DNA of 64,000 nucleotides from Bradyrhizobium sp. BRP22 (GCF_020194175.1 NZ_JADYVX010000009.1:186001-250000); one strand, 5' to 3'. Counted from the first letter of the stretch, positions 43,169 through 53,850 are shown. Notes: generated from the letters alone by a model not told the origin. Program-made: numbers and translations.

Positions 43169-43630
43169 TCACACCGGCAGTGCGATCGAATACTTCACCT
43201 GGCTCAGCGCAAAGCTCGATTCGATCGAGGCGATGCCGTCGAGCCGCGTCAGCTTGTTTTTCAGGAAGGCCTCATAGGACGAGAGATCGGCGGCGACGAC
43301 GCGCAGGAGATAGTCGCGATTGCCGGTCATCAGATAGCATTCCAGCACTTCGTCCCACTTCGAGATCGCGCGCGCGAAGCGGTTGAGGTCTTCCTCCTTC
43401 TGCCGCGCCAGCTTGATCGAGATGAAAACGCTGACATGCAGTCCCAGCGCCTTCTGGTCGACGGTTGCGATATAGCGCGTGATCACGCCGCGCTCCTCGA
43501 GCAGCTTCACGCGACGGTGACATGGCGAGACCGACAGGCCGACCTTGTCGGCCAGCTCCTGCATGGTCATGCGGCTGTCGGTCTGGAGCAGGCTGAGGAT
43601 CTTGCGGTCGATGGCGTCTAGCGCTGGCAT
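43169..43630 (-). CDS. Lrp/AsnC family transcriptional regulator
   Basis: This 153-residue regulator has an N-terminal HTH (LDAIDRKILSLLQTDSRMT, then LADKVGLSVSPCHRRVKLLE) and a C-terminal RAM/ligand-binding domain. It is divergent from an AceE-like E1 gene over a 130-bp region. The palindrome TGGGA-N5-TCCCA in that region is a candidate operator. The arrangement recalls MdeR of Pseudomonas, an Lrp protein that controls methionine catabolism genes. Amino acid or 2-oxoacid control is therefore a reasonable guess. Confidence 0.9.
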   Translation of the reverse strand: MPALDAIDRKILSLLQTDSRMTMQELADKVGLSVSPCHRRVKLLEERGVITRYIATVDQKALGLHVSVFISIKLARQKEEDLNRFARAISKWDEVLECYLMTGNRDYLLRVVAADLSSYEAFLKNKLTRLDGIASIESSFALSQVKYSIALPV

Positions 43631-43671
43631 TGGGATGAACTCGCAGTTTGAAAGCAGGACGTGGGAATTTA

Positions 43672-43686
43672 TCCCAATCTCGGACA
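43672..43686. promoter_or_regulatory. Palindrome in the Lrp/E1 divergent promoter
   Basis: TGGGA-ATTTA-TCCCA is a perfect inverted repeat of 5-bp arms with an AT-rich centre. A wider pair, ATTGGGAT (43629-43636) and ATCCCAAT (43681-43688), is also present. Lrp-family proteins bind AT-rich dyads of about 15 bp, so the neighbouring regulator is a good candidate. Confidence 0.5.
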
Positions 43687-43762
43687 GGTTGTCGCAAGGA
43701 TTTGAGATTTTTGCCGATGGCAGCCCCGCTAAAATCGACGCATAGTCAGTCACGCCCGGAGC

Positions 43763-46135
43763 ATGACCATGGGAATTGCGCCTGCACGCCTGGAGATGTT
43801 GTCCGCGCTGGCGCGGAAAGTGCTTTGGCTGTCCTCCTGGACGATCCATCACGCCAACCATATCCGCCCCAATGCGGATGGGCTGAAGGTCGGCGGCCAC
43901 CAGGCCTCGTCAGCCTCGCTCGCCAATATCATGTCGGCGCTCTATTTCTCGGTGCTGCGCCCGCAGGACCGCGTCGCGGTGAAGCCGCATGCGAGCCCGG
44001 TGTTCCATGCGATCCAGTATCTGTTCGGGCATCAGACCCGCGAGAAGCTGGAGAATTTCCGCGGCTACAAGGGCGCGCAGTCCTACCCGTCGCGCACCAA
44101 GGACGCCGACGACGTCGATTTCTCGACCGGCTCGGTCGGTCTCGGCGTGGCGCAGACGCTGTTCGCCTCGCTGGTGCAGGACTACGTCAAATCGCATGGC
44201 TGGATGCAGGACCGGCCCGAGGGCCGCATGATCGCGCTGGTCGGCGACGCCGAGATGGATGAGGGCAACATCTTCGAGGCGCTGCTGGAGGGCTGGAAGC
44301 ACGGCCTGCGCAACACCTGGTGGGTGGTCGACTATAACAGGCAGTCGCTCGACGCCGTCGTGCGCGAAGGATTGTGGGCGAAGTTCGAAACCATGTTCCG
44401 GAATTTCGGCTGGGACGTGGTGATCGTCAAATACGGCAAGCTGATGCTCGAGGCCTTCGCCGAGCCGGGTGGGGAGGCGTTGAAGCGCTGGATCGATAAT
44501 TGCCCGAACCAGATGTATGCCGCGCTCTGCTTCCAGGGCGGCGCCGCGTTCCGCAAGCACCTGCAGGACGACATCGGCGACCAGGGACTGGTCTCGGCGC
44601 TGATCGACCGGCGCAGCGACGAGGACTTGCTGGCGCTGATGTCCAATCTCGGTGGCCATGACATGGCGAGCATGATCGAGGCGTTCGAAGCGATCGACCA
44701 TGACCGCCCGGTCTGCTTCATCGCCTACACCATCAAGGGCGTCGGCCTGCCGTTCCAGGGCCACAAGGACAACCACGCCGGCCTGATGACGGTCGCGCAG
44801 ATGGAGAAATGGCGCGCCAGCCAGAACATCCGGCCGGGCCATGAGTGGGAGAAGTTCGAAGGCCTGTCGCAGGATGCCGCCGAGCTCGAAGCGTTCCTCG
44901 CCGAGGCGCCGTTCAACCGCGAGGGGCGCCGCCGGCTGGAAGCGCCGGTGATCGAGGTGCCGCCGCAGCTTGCCTTCAAGCCCGCCGCGCAGATGTCGAC
45001 GCAGCAGGGCTTTGGCCTGGTGCTGAACGAGATCGCGCGCGGCGACAGCGCGCTTGCTTCCCGCATCGTCACGGTATCGCCCGACGTCACCGTCTCGACC
45101 AATCTCGGCGCCTGGGTCAACCGCCGCGGCCTGTTCGCGAAGGCGGAGAACCACGATCTGTTCCGGCAGGAGAAGATCCCCTCCGCCTATACCTGGGAAT
45201 ATTCGCCGAAGGGCCAGCATTTCGAGCTCGGCATCGCCGAGATGAACCTGTTCATCCTGCTCTCGGCGCTCGGGCTGTCGCACCAGATCAACGGCGAGCG
45301 GCTGCTGCCGGTCGGCACGCTCTACGATCCCTTCATCGAACGCGGCCTCGATGCGTTGAACTATGCCTGCTACCAGGATGCGCGTTTCATGGTGGCGGCG
45401 ACGCCATCGGGCGTGACGCTGGCGCCCGAAGGCGGCGCGCATCAGTCGATCAAGACGCCGCTGATCGGCATCGGCCAGGATGGGCTTGCCGCATTCGAGC
45501 CGGCGTTCGTCGATGAGCTCGCGGTGATCATGGCGTTCGGTTTCGACCACATGCAGCGCGAGGGCGTTGACGGCGGTTCGGTCTATTTGCGACTGTCGAC
45601 CCGCACCATCGAGCAGCCGCAGCGGATCATGACGGGCGAGCTGCAGCGCGACATCACCGACGGCGCCTATTGGCTGCGGCGGCCGGGGCCGAACTGCGAT
45701 ATCGCGGTCGCCTATACCGGTGCGGTCGCGCCGGAGGCGATCGAGGCTGTCGGCTTCATCGGCGAGAGCCATCGCGACGTCGGCCTGCTTGCGATCACCT
45801 CCGCCGACCGGCTGCATGCGGGATGGACCGCCGCACGGAATTTGCGCCGCGATCGGCGCGGCGTGCAGCATCTCAGCCATGTCGAAAAGCTGCTCGCGCC
45901 ATTGCATCGGGACTGCGGCCTCGTCACCGTGCTCGATGGCCACCCGGCTTCGCTCGGCTGGCTCGGGAGCGTGCGAGGCCACCGCGTCGAGGCGTTGGGG
46001 GTGGAGCATTTCGGCCAGACCGGCTCGATCGGCGATCTCTACCGCCACCACGGCATCGACGCCAACGCCATCATCGACGCCGCCGAAGCGGTTACCGTCG
46101 GCGCCCCCGTGCGGCACCGCAAAATGGCGGTGTGA
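43763..46135 (+). CDS. AceE-like 2-oxoacid dehydrogenase E1 (pyruvate or 2-oxobutyrate)
   Basis: This 790-residue protein is the homodimeric type of thiamine diphosphate-dependent E1 enzyme. The N-terminal half has ANHIRPNADGLKVGGHQASS and the thiamine-binding GDAEMDEGN motif near residue 155. The transketolase-like middle domain and C-terminal domain follow. The length is shorter than E. coli AceE (about 890). No E2/E3 genes are adjacent. A housekeeping pyruvate dehydrogenase in alphaproteobacteria is usually the alpha/beta type, so this protein is probably catabolic. Together with the divergent Lrp regulator it resembles MdeB (2-oxobutyrate dehydrogenase E1) of Pseudomonas. The substrate is inferred only. 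Confidence 0.87.
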   Translation: MTMGIAPARLEMLSALARKVLWLSSWTIHHANHIRPNADGLKVGGHQASSASLANIMSALYFSVLRPQDRVAVKPHASPVFHAIQYLFGHQTREKLENFRGYKGAQSYPSRTKDADDVDFSTGSVGLGVAQTLFASLVQDYVKSHGWMQDRPEGRMIALVGDAEMDEGNIFEALLEGWKHGLRNTWWVVDYNRQSLDAVVREGLWAKFETMFRNFGWDVVIVKYGKLMLEAFAEPGGEALKRWIDNCPNQMYAALCFQGGAAFRKHLQDDIGDQGLVSALIDRRSDEDLLALMSNLGGHDMASMIEAFEAIDHDRPVCFIAYTIKGVGLPFQGHKDNHAGLMTVAQMEKWRASQNIRPGHEWEKFEGLSQDAAELEAFLAEAPFNREGRRRLEAPVIEVPPQLAFKPAAQMSTQQGFGLVLNEIARGDSALASRIVTVSPDVTVSTNLGAWVNRRGLFAKAENHDLFRQEKIPSAYTWEYSPKGQHFELGIAEMNLFILLSALGLSHQINGERLLPVGTLYDPFIERGLDALNYACYQDARFMVAATPSGVTLAPEGGAHQSIKTPLIGIGQDGLAAFEPAFVDELAVIMAFGFDHMQREGVDGGSVYLRLSTRTIEQPQRIMTGELQRDITDGAYWLRRPGPNCDIAVAYTGAVAPEAIEAVGFIGESHRDVGLLAITSADRLHAGWTAARNLRRDRRGVQHLSHVEKLLAPLHRDCGLVTVLDGHPASLGWLGSVRGHRVEALGVEHFGQTGSIGDLYRHHGIDANAIIDAAEAVTVGAPVRHRKMAV

Positions 46136-46202
46136 GGCACAACGGGAGGGGAAGGAGCGACAGCGGGCCGTCTTGCCACCATCACGAGGCTGATCTTATA
46201 TC

Positions 46203-46229
46203 CGGTGCCCGCCGCCGCGCGGCGCACCG
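46203..46229. repeat. GC-rich hairpin upstream of the aldehyde dehydrogenase
   Basis: CGGTGC and GCACCG form an outer stem, with GCCGC/GCGGC inside. It lies in the 188-nt gap after the E1 gene and may separate the transcripts. Confidence 0.4.
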
Positions 46230-46323
46230 CATATGGCGGGTTCAACTGATCAAGCTTTCGTGCAAGGATGCCTGCCGAACGCTTCCGTTCTGTTCTCCAT
46301 ACGCCCCGCACAAGAGGTTTCCG

Positions 46324-47754
46324 ATGGTCAACCGCCTGCAATTCTATATCGACGGCGCCTGGGTCGATCCCGTCGTCAAGAAGTCCACCCCCGTCATCAA
46401 TCCGGCGACCGAAGAGGCGATGTATGAAGTGGCGCTCGGCTCCAAGGCCGACGTCGACAAGGCGGTGGCCGCCGCCAAGCGTGCCTTCGAAACCTATTCG
46501 CAGACCAGCCGCGAGGAGCGCGTCGCGCTCTTGACCAAGATCGTCGAGGTCTACAAGGGCCGCATGAAGGAAATCGGCGCCGCCGTCTCCGACGAGATGG
46601 GCGCCCCGTTGCCGATGGCGGAGAAGCTGCAGGCCGGCGCCGGCCTCGGCCATCTCATGAACACCCTGGAAGTGCTCAAGAAGTACGAGTTCGAGGAGAC
46701 CATGGGCACAGCCGTGATCGTGCGCGAGCCGGTCGGCGTCGTCGGCATGATCACGCCCTGGAACTGGCCGCTGAACCAGATCGCCTGCAAGGTCGCGCCG
46801 GCGCTCGCGGCCGGCTGCACCATGATCCTGAAGCCGTCCGAGTTCACGCCGACCTCGGCACTGATCTTCGCCGAAATCCTCGACCAAGCCGGCGTGCCGA
46901 AGGGCGTGTTCAACCTGATCAACGGCCTCGGTCCCGAAGTCGGCGCCGCCATGAGCGAGCACCCGGACATCGACATGATCTCGTTCACCGGCTCGACCCG
47001 CGCCGGCGTCGACGTTGCCAAGCGCGCCGCGCCGACCGTGAAGCGCGTCAGCCAGGAACTCGGCGGCAAGTCGCCGAACGTCATCCTCGATGACGCCGAC
47101 CTCGCGAAGGCGGTGACCGGCGGCGTGATGCACATGTTCAACAATTCCGGCCAGTCCTGCAACGCGCCGTCGCGGATGATCGTGCCGCTGTCGAAGATGA
47201 AGGAAGTGGCTGCGATCGCCAAGGGCGTCGCCGACAAGACCAAGGCCGGTGATCCCCGCGCTGCGGACACCAACATCGGTCCGGTTGTCAACCGCGGCCA
47301 GTGGGACAAGATCCAGGCGCTGATCCAGAAGGGCATCGATGAAGGCGCAACCCTGGTCGCCGGCGGTCCCGGCCTGCCGGAGGGCGTCAACAAGGGCTTC
47401 TATGTCCGCCCGACCATCTTCGCCGACGTCACCAACGACATGACGATCGCCCGCGAGGAAATCTTCGGACCGGTGCTGACCATCATCGGCGCCAAGGACG
47501 AGGAAGACGCCGTCCGCATCGCCAACGACACGCCCTATGGTCTCGCGGGCTATGTCTCTGCCGGCACCGTCGAGCGCGCGCGCAAGGTCGGCCGCCAGAT
47601 CCGCGCCGGCAACGTCAACCTGCAGGGCGTTCCGAACGAACGCACCGCGCCGTTCGGCGGCTACAAGCAGTCCGGCAACGGCCGCGAGTGGGGCAAGTAT
47701 GGCCTCGAGGAATATCTCGAGGTGAAGGCCGTCGCCGGCTTCAACGCGGCGTAA
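46324..47754 (+). CDS. NAD(P)-dependent aldehyde dehydrogenase
   Basis: This 476-residue enzyme oxidises an aldehyde to a carboxylate. The catalytic Glu is in QELGGKSPNVIL and the Cys in NSGQSCNAPSRM. The substrate tunnel region TPWNWPLNQIACKVAPALA is typical. The start at 46324 is chosen because the family domain starts here; the upstream in-frame stretch overlaps the E1 gene on the same strand and is rejected. It may be cotranscribed with the E1 gene, but a hairpin lies between. The substrate is unknown. Confidence 0.92.
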   Translation: MVNRLQFYIDGAWVDPVVKKSTPVINPATEEAMYEVALGSKADVDKAVAAAKRAFETYSQTSREERVALLTKIVEVYKGRMKEIGAAVSDEMGAPLPMAEKLQAGAGLGHLMNTLEVLKKYEFEETMGTAVIVREPVGVVGMITPWNWPLNQIACKVAPALAAGCTMILKPSEFTPTSALIFAEILDQAGVPKGVFNLINGLGPEVGAAMSEHPDIDMISFTGSTRAGVDVAKRAAPTVKRVSQELGGKSPNVILDDADLAKAVTGGVMHMFNNSGQSCNAPSRMIVPLSKMKEVAAIAKGVADKTKAGDPRAADTNIGPVVNRGQWDKIQALIQKGIDEGATLVAGGPGLPEGVNKGFYVRPTIFADVTNDMTIAREEIFGPVLTIIGAKDEEDAVRIANDTPYGLAGYVSAGTVERARKVGRQIRAGNVNLQGVPNERTAPFGGYKQSGNGREWGKYGLEEYLEVKAVAGFNAA

Positions 47755-47795
47755 GCCTTTCGCGAACCATGCGACGCTGGGGCACGAGTCCCAGC

Positions 47796-47883
47796 GTCAT
47801 TGCGAGGAGCGAAGCGACGAAGCAATCCATGCCTCCGCAACTGGTGAGATGGATTGCTTCGTCGCTGCGCTCCTCGCAATGAC
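47796..47883. repeat. GTCATTGCGAGGAGCG palindromic repeat, intact copy
   Basis: The 16-bp terminal arms GTCATTGCGAGGAGCG and CGCTCCTCGCAATGAC are perfect, and inner GAAGCAATCCAT/ATGGATTGCTTC also pair. It lies between convergent genes. Relatives are at 42928-43045 and, in degraded form, at 60195-60276. Confidence 0.85.
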
Positions 47884-47895
47884 GGAGAAACCAGA

Positions 47896-48858
<963 letters not shown>

Positions 48859-48961
48859 TTGCTGTTCTCGTTGTGATGTTTCCTCGCGCCTCATTTTGCT
48901 ATCATTGTCGGACAGCGACCGCAAATCGGCGGCAACAACGAAGGAAGAAACGAGGGAAGAA

Positions 48962-49780
48962 ATGCCACGCATCCTGATGACCGGCGCGGCCGGCGGTATC
49001 GGCACCAGCCTGCGCAAGCTGCTGCCGCCGATCTATCCCGACCTCGTGCTCAGCGGTCTCAAGACGCCGGCCGATCTCGACGCAAACGAAACGTTCAAGC
49101 CCGCCGATCTCGCCGACCTCGCGCAGGTCGAGGCGATCTGCGAGGGCGTCGACGGCATCCTGCATTTCGGCGGCTATTCGGTCGAGGGCCCCTGGGATTC
49201 CATCCTGCAGTCCAACATCATCGGCTGCTACAATCTGTTCGAGGCCGCTCGTAAAAAGGGCGTGAAGCGCGTGGTCTTCGCCTCCTCGAACCACGCGGTC
49301 GGCTTCTATCCGCGCCATCACCGCATCGGCACCGATGTCACCGCGCGTCCCGACAGCCGTTACGGCGTCAGCAAGGTCTTCGGCGAAGCGGTCGGGGCGC
49401 TCTATGCCGACAAGCATGGATTGAAGGTGACGTGCCTGCGCATCGGAAATTTCGGCGACAAGCCGCTTGATCATCGCCGGCTCTCGATCTGGCTGAAGCC
49501 CGAAGACCTGATGCAGCTCTGCCGCATCGGGCTCGAGCATCCCGACATCCATTTCGAGATCCTTTACGGCGCCTCATACAACGAACGCGCCTGGTGGGAC
49601 AATCACCGCGCCTACGATCTCGGCTACCGCCCGACCGGCCGCGCGGAAGACTTCCGCGAGCATGCCATGGCGGAACAGGCCAGACTGCCAGCCGATCCGG
49701 TTGCCGACTTCTACCAGGGTGGCACGTTCTGCGGCATGGAGTTCGATGGCGACAAGAGCCGGATCATTGATTGGAAGTAG
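48962..49780 (+). CDS. NAD-dependent epimerase/dehydratase family, uronate dehydrogenase-like
   Basis: This 272-residue short-chain-type enzyme has TGAAGGIGTSL for NAD binding and YGVSKVFGE with the catalytic Tyr-x3-Lys. The size, the HFGGYSVEGPW segment and the SSNHAVGFYPR motif match bacterial uronate dehydrogenases, which oxidise glucuronate or galacturonate to an aldarolactone. GAGGGAAGA lies upstream. It is flanked by a divergent lactonase and a following IlvD/Edd dehydratase, which fits an oxidative uronate or aldose pathway. Confidence 0.87.
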   Translation: MPRILMTGAAGGIGTSLRKLLPPIYPDLVLSGLKTPADLDANETFKPADLADLAQVEAICEGVDGILHFGGYSVEGPWDSILQSNIIGCYNLFEAARKKGVKRVVFASSNHAVGFYPRHHRIGTDVTARPDSRYGVSKVFGEAVGALYADKHGLKVTCLRIGNFGDKPLDHRRLSIWLKPEDLMQLCRIGLEHPDIHFEILYGASYNERAWWDNHRAYDLGYRPTGRAEDFREHAMAEQARLPADPVADFYQGGTFCGMEFDGDKSRIIDWK

Positions 49781-49854
49781 CGTCGGCAGACTTCAACATT
49801 GACAACGACCTGCGCGGGTTCTAGTGCCCGCCCGCAAGATCAGAGGACGAACAA

Positions 49855-51561
49855 ATGGCTGAAGGACTGCGCAAGGGGCTGACGAGCTATGGGGACGCCG
49901 GGTTCTCGCTGTTCCTGCGCAAGGCCTTCATCAAGGCGATGGGCTATTCGGACGACGCCCTCGACCGCCCCATCGTCGGCATCACCAACACCTATAGCGA
50001 CTACAATCCCTGCCACGGCAACGTCCCGCAGATCCTCGAGGCGGTGAAGCGCGGCGTGATGCTGTCAGGCGCGATGCCGTTCGTGTTCCCGACGATTTCG
50101 ATCGCGGAAAGCTTTGCGCATCCGACCTCGATGTATCTGCGCAACCTGATGGCGATGGATACCGAGGAGATGATCCGCGCGCAGCCGATGGACGCGGTCG
50201 TCGTCATCGGCGGCTGCGACAAGACGCTGCCGGCCCAGATCATGGCTGCCGTCAGCGCCGACCTGCCGACAGTGGTCATTCCGGTCGGGCCAATGGTGGT
50301 CGGCCATCACAAGGGCGAGGTGTTGGGGGCCTGCACCGATTGCCGACGGCTGTGGGGTAAATACCGCGCCGGCGAGATCGACGACACCGAGATCGAGGCG
50401 GTCAACGGCCGGCTCGCGCCGTCGGTAGGCACCTGCATGGTGATGGGCACCGCCTCCACCATGGCCTGCGTCACCGAGGCGCTCGGCCTGTCGTTGCCGA
50501 TGAGCGCGACCATCCCTGCGCCGCATGCCGAGCGCTTCCGCTCGGCGGAAGCGAGTGGCAGGGTTGCGGCCGCGATGGCAAAGGCCAAGGGGCCGAAACC
50601 GAGCGAAATCCTGACGCCGGCGTCATTCCGCAATGCGCAGGTCGTGATGCAGGCGATCGGCGGCTCGACCAATGGTCTCATCCATCTGACTGCCATCGCA
50701 CATCGCTCGCCATACAAGATCGACCTCGAAGCTTTCGACAAGCTTGGCCGCGAGGTGCCGGTGCTGGTCGACCTGAAGCCGTCGGGCGAGCATTACATGG
50801 AGCATTTCCATCATGCCGGCGGCGTGCCGAAGTTGATGGCGCAGCTCGGCGATCTCATCGATCTCGATGCGAAAACCATCACCGGACAGACGCTGCGCGA
50901 GGTCGTCGCGGCGGCCGAGGAGGTGCCGGGGCAGGATGCGATCCGCTCGCGCCAGAATCCGATCAAGGCCGAAGGCGCGATGGCCATCCTGCACGGCAAT
51001 CTGGCGCCGCGCGGTGCGGTCATCAAGCAATCCGCGGCGAGCCCGAAGCTGTTGCAGCATACGGGGCGCGCCGTCGTGTTCGAATCCGTGGAAGACATGA
51101 CGCGGCGCGTCGATGATCCCGAATTGGATGTCACCGCCGACGACGTGCTGGTGCTGCGCAATGCCGGGCCCAAAGGCGCTCCGGGGATGCCTGAGGCGGG
51201 ATATCTGCCGATCCCGAGGAAGCTCGCGCGGGCCGGTGTGAAAGACATGGTGCGGATTTCGGATGCGCGCATGAGCGGCACGGCATTCGGCACTATCGTG
51301 CTGCACATCACCCCTGAATCGGCCGTCGGCGGTCCGCTGGCACTTGTGAAGAACGGTGACATGATCCGGCTCGATGTCGCAAAGCGTAGCATCGAACTGC
51401 TGGTTGACGAGGCCGAACTGCAGAAGCGCCGCGCCGCACTGCCGCCGCGGGCTACGCCTGACTGGGCCAGGCGCGGCTATGCGCACCTGTTCAACGAGAC
51501 CATCCTGCAGGCCGACGAGGGCTGCGACTTCGACTTCATGCGTGCCGGCGGGAAAGAATAG
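49855..51561 (+). CDS. IlvD/Edd family dehydratase, probably aldonic-acid dehydratase
   Basis: This 568-residue Fe-S enzyme removes water from a polyhydroxy acid. The cluster Cys residues are in DYNPCHG, GGCDKTLPAQ and GTCMVMGTASTM, and the family motif ISDARMSGTAFG is at the C-terminal side. It is of the type seen in arabonate, galactonate and related dehydratases, not a typical IlvD for branched-chain synthesis, judging from its sugar-acid neighbours. It lies 74 nt after the uronate dehydrogenase gene on the same strand. The exact substrate is inferred. Confidence 0.88.
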   Translation: MAEGLRKGLTSYGDAGFSLFLRKAFIKAMGYSDDALDRPIVGITNTYSDYNPCHGNVPQILEAVKRGVMLSGAMPFVFPTISIAESFAHPTSMYLRNLMAMDTEEMIRAQPMDAVVVIGGCDKTLPAQIMAAVSADLPTVVIPVGPMVVGHHKGEVLGACTDCRRLWGKYRAGEIDDTEIEAVNGRLAPSVGTCMVMGTASTMACVTEALGLSLPMSATIPAPHAERFRSAEASGRVAAAMAKAKGPKPSEILTPASFRNAQVVMQAIGGSTNGLIHLTAIAHRSPYKIDLEAFDKLGREVPVLVDLKPSGEHYMEHFHHAGGVPKLMAQLGDLIDLDAKTITGQTLREVVAAAEEVPGQDAIRSRQNPIKAEGAMAILHGNLAPRGAVIKQSAASPKLLQHTGRAVVFESVEDMTRRVDDPELDVTADDVLVLRNAGPKGAPGMPEAGYLPIPRKLARAGVKDMVRISDARMSGTAFGTIVLHITPESAVGGPLALVKNGDMIRLDVAKRSIELLVDEAELQKRRAALPPRATPDWARRGYAHLFNETILQADEGCDFDFMRAGGKE

Positions 51562-51570
51562 CGTTCGATC

Positions 51571-52365
51571 CTATTTCGACTTGCTGGTGAATTTTTTCAC
51601 GGCAACGCGAAATTCGTCTGTTTGCATGCAGTCGATGATGGCATCGCGCTCGGCGTCCAGCTGTGCCTGGATCGGCGTTGTCGGCGCGCGATGGATCAAG
51701 GCCTTCGTCGCGGCCAGCCCGGCCGGCGCGGTCTGTGCGAGTCTGAGCGCAAACTCGCGCGTCGCGGCCTTCAACTCGACTGCCGGAACGACCTTTGCGA
51801 CGAGGCCCCAGTCGTAGGCCTGCGCCGCCGAAAAACTGTCCTCGGCCAGGAAGACCTGCAGCGCGCGGCGAGGGCCGACGCTCGCGGCGAGGCCGACGGT
51901 GCCGCCGCCATCGGGCGAAACGCCGATCTTGGCATAGGCCGGCGTGAAGCGCGCGTCTTCAGCCGCGATGCAGAGATCGGCAACGAAAGCCAGCGACAGG
52001 CCTGCACCGGCCGCCGAGCCGTGCACGCTCGCCAGCACGAGCTTGGGCATCCGCCGGAGCGTCGCGATGAAGGCGTGGTAGTGCTTGAGCAACTCCCCGA
52101 CGACCGAGTTGACATCATTGGCCTCAACTGCCGCGCCAATCGTTTGCAGATCGCCGCCGGCGCAAAAAGCGCGGCCTGCGCCTTCGATGACCAGCACGCG
52201 GATATTGTCGTTGCGCTCGACGTCAGCGCCAAACTGCTCGAGTTTCTTTGCGATCGAGAGATCGATCGCGTTGAAGGCCGCCGGCCGGTTGAGCGTGATC
52301 GTGGCAATCGCACCGTCGATGTTGAGCAGCGCCGGTTCGGTCGCGGTGGCGTCGGGTGTCGGCAT
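51571..52365 (-). CDS. Enoyl-CoA hydratase/isomerase family protein
   Basis: This 264-residue crotonase-fold protein hydrates or isomerises an acyl-CoA. The oxyanion-hole segments GAGRAFCAGGDLQ and HGSAAGAGLSLAFVAD are clear, as is the length. One of the two catalytic Glu of classical hydratases appears to be replaced in the SPDGGGT segment (Asp), so an isomerase or other crotonase activity is possible. It is convergent with the dehydratase gene, with only 9 nt between the stop codons. Confidence 0.9.
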   Translation of the reverse strand: MPTPDATATEPALLNIDGAIATITLNRPAAFNAIDLSIAKKLEQFGADVERNDNIRVLVIEGAGRAFCAGGDLQTIGAAVEANDVNSVVGELLKHYHAFIATLRRMPKLVLASVHGSAAGAGLSLAFVADLCIAAEDARFTPAYAKIGVSPDGGGTVGLAASVGPRRALQVFLAEDSFSAAQAYDWGLVAKVVPAVELKAATREFALRLAQTAPAGLAATKALIHRAPTTPIQAQLDAERDAIIDCMQTDEFRVAVKKFTSKSK

Positions 52366-52625
52366 GGGGGCCTCCAGGCAGGACGGTTGTCAGGCATTTA
52401 AGTCTCAGAGGGGAGGGGTGACAATCCCGCCCGCCATAAAATGGCACCTTATTTCGTCTCGCCGCCGGAAACGCTCTTGCATCGCGGCAAAGCATGAGGC
52501 CAAATGGCGCTCGCCATCATCTGAGACGCGGACACGAGCGCCGCGAGGGTGAGGCGACAAGCCACATCAGCGGAGAGAGGAAACGGCGTGGGTTGCTCCT
52601 GTGCGTCTGCAAACGGGCTGTCGCG

Positions 52626-53846
52626 ATGACGGCAGGACCGGTGATCATCGTCGGCGCGGGACACGCCGGCTTCCAGCTTGCTGCGTCCCTGCGGCAGGAC
52701 GGCTTTGCCGAGCGCATCGCGCTCATCAATGACGAAGGCCATCTGCCGTACCAGCGGCCGCCTTTGTCGAAGGCTTACCTGAAGGGAACCAGCGGCCCGG
52801 AAACGCTGGTGTTCCGGCCGGAAAAGTTCTACCACGAGCACAACATCGATCTGGTCACTGATCGCGCCGCCTCGATCGACCGTGCCGCGCGAAAGCTCAC
52901 GCTTCATTCCGGCACCTCGCTCGATTACGGGCACCTGGTGCTGGCGACCGGCGCGCGCAACCGGCTGCTCGATATCCCCAACGCCAATCTGGAGGCGGTG
53001 CGCTACCTGCGCACCCTGGACGAGAGCGAGGCGCTGCGGCATCTGCTCAAGCCCGGACTCCGCGTCGTTGTGATCGGCGCCGGCTTCATCGGGCTGGAGT
53101 TCGCCGCGACCGCGCGCGCAAAGGGCCTCGAGGTCGACGTGGTTGAACTGGCCGCACGCGTCATGGCGCGCGCGGTGACCGCGGAAATCTCCGACTATTT
53201 CCAGTCGAGGCATACAGCGACCGGCATCCGCATCCATCTCGGCGTTCAGGTCACGAGCATCGAGGCCACCGATGGCAGGGTGACCGGCGTCAGCCTCAGC
53301 GACGGCCGGCATATCCCGGCCGACCTCGTCGTGGTCGGCGTCGGCGTCTTGCCGAATGTCGAGCTCGCAGCGGAGGCGGACCTGCAGGTCGCGTCGGGCA
53401 TCATCGTCGACGAGCACCTGCTCACGACCGATCCGAATATCTCTGCAATCGGCGATTGCGCGCTGTACAAGAGCGAGCGGTTCGGTGGCTCGTTGCGGCT
53501 CGAGTCGGTGCAGAACGCGACAGATCATGCACGCTGCGTCGCCGCGCGGCTCACGGGTCACGCCAAAGCGTATGACGGGCTGCCGTGGTTCTGGAGCGAC
53601 CAGGGGCCGGACAAATTGCAGATGGCGGGCCTGACCACCGGCTATGATCGCGTCGTCGTACGCGGCGATCGCGAGCAGGGGCAGTTCTCGGCGTTCTGCT
53701 ACCGCGACGGCCATCTCGTCGGCATCGAATCCGTCAACCGCGCCGGCGACCACATGTTCGGCCGAAGATTGCTCGGCGCTGGCGGCTCGATCACGCCGGA
53801 GCAGGCGGCCGATCCGAGCTTCGATCTGAAGAGCGCATTGAAGTGA
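52626..53846 (+). CDS. FAD-dependent ferredoxin/rubredoxin reductase-like protein
   Basis: This 406-residue flavoprotein has the FAD motif IIVGAGHAGFQLAASLR, the NAD motif IGAGFIGLEFAAT near 147 and ISAIGDCAL near 277. It resembles the reductases that feed P450s and ring-hydroxylating dioxygenases. No ferredoxin, P450 or oxygenase gene is next to it, so its partner is elsewhere. The start at 52626 precedes the FAD motif closely. A 107-bp repeat follows its stop. Confidence 0.9.
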   Translation: MTAGPVIIVGAGHAGFQLAASLRQDGFAERIALINDEGHLPYQRPPLSKAYLKGTSGPETLVFRPEKFYHEHNIDLVTDRAASIDRAARKLTLHSGTSLDYGHLVLATGARNRLLDIPNANLEAVRYLRTLDESEALRHLLKPGLRVVVIGAGFIGLEFAATARAKGLEVDVVELAARVMARAVTAEISDYFQSRHTATGIRIHLGVQVTSIEATDGRVTGVSLSDGRHIPADLVVVGVGVLPNVELAAEADLQVASGIIVDEHLLTTDPNISAIGDCALYKSERFGGSLRLESVQNATDHARCVAARLTGHAKAYDGLPWFWSDQGPDKLQMAGLTTGYDRVVVRGDREQGQFSAFCYRDGHLVGIESVNRAGDHMFGRRLLGAGGSITPEQAADPSFDLKSALK

Positions 53847-53850
53847 TGCC

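Noticed and set aside
43910..46117. Long open frame antisense to the AceE-like gene
   Set aside because: Shadow of the E1 coding frame; rich in His, Arg and Ala without recognisable domains.
45670..46323. N-terminal extension of the aldehyde dehydrogenase at 46.3 kb
   Set aside because: It would overlap the E1 gene in another frame and has no family similarity; the ATG at 46324 begins the fold.
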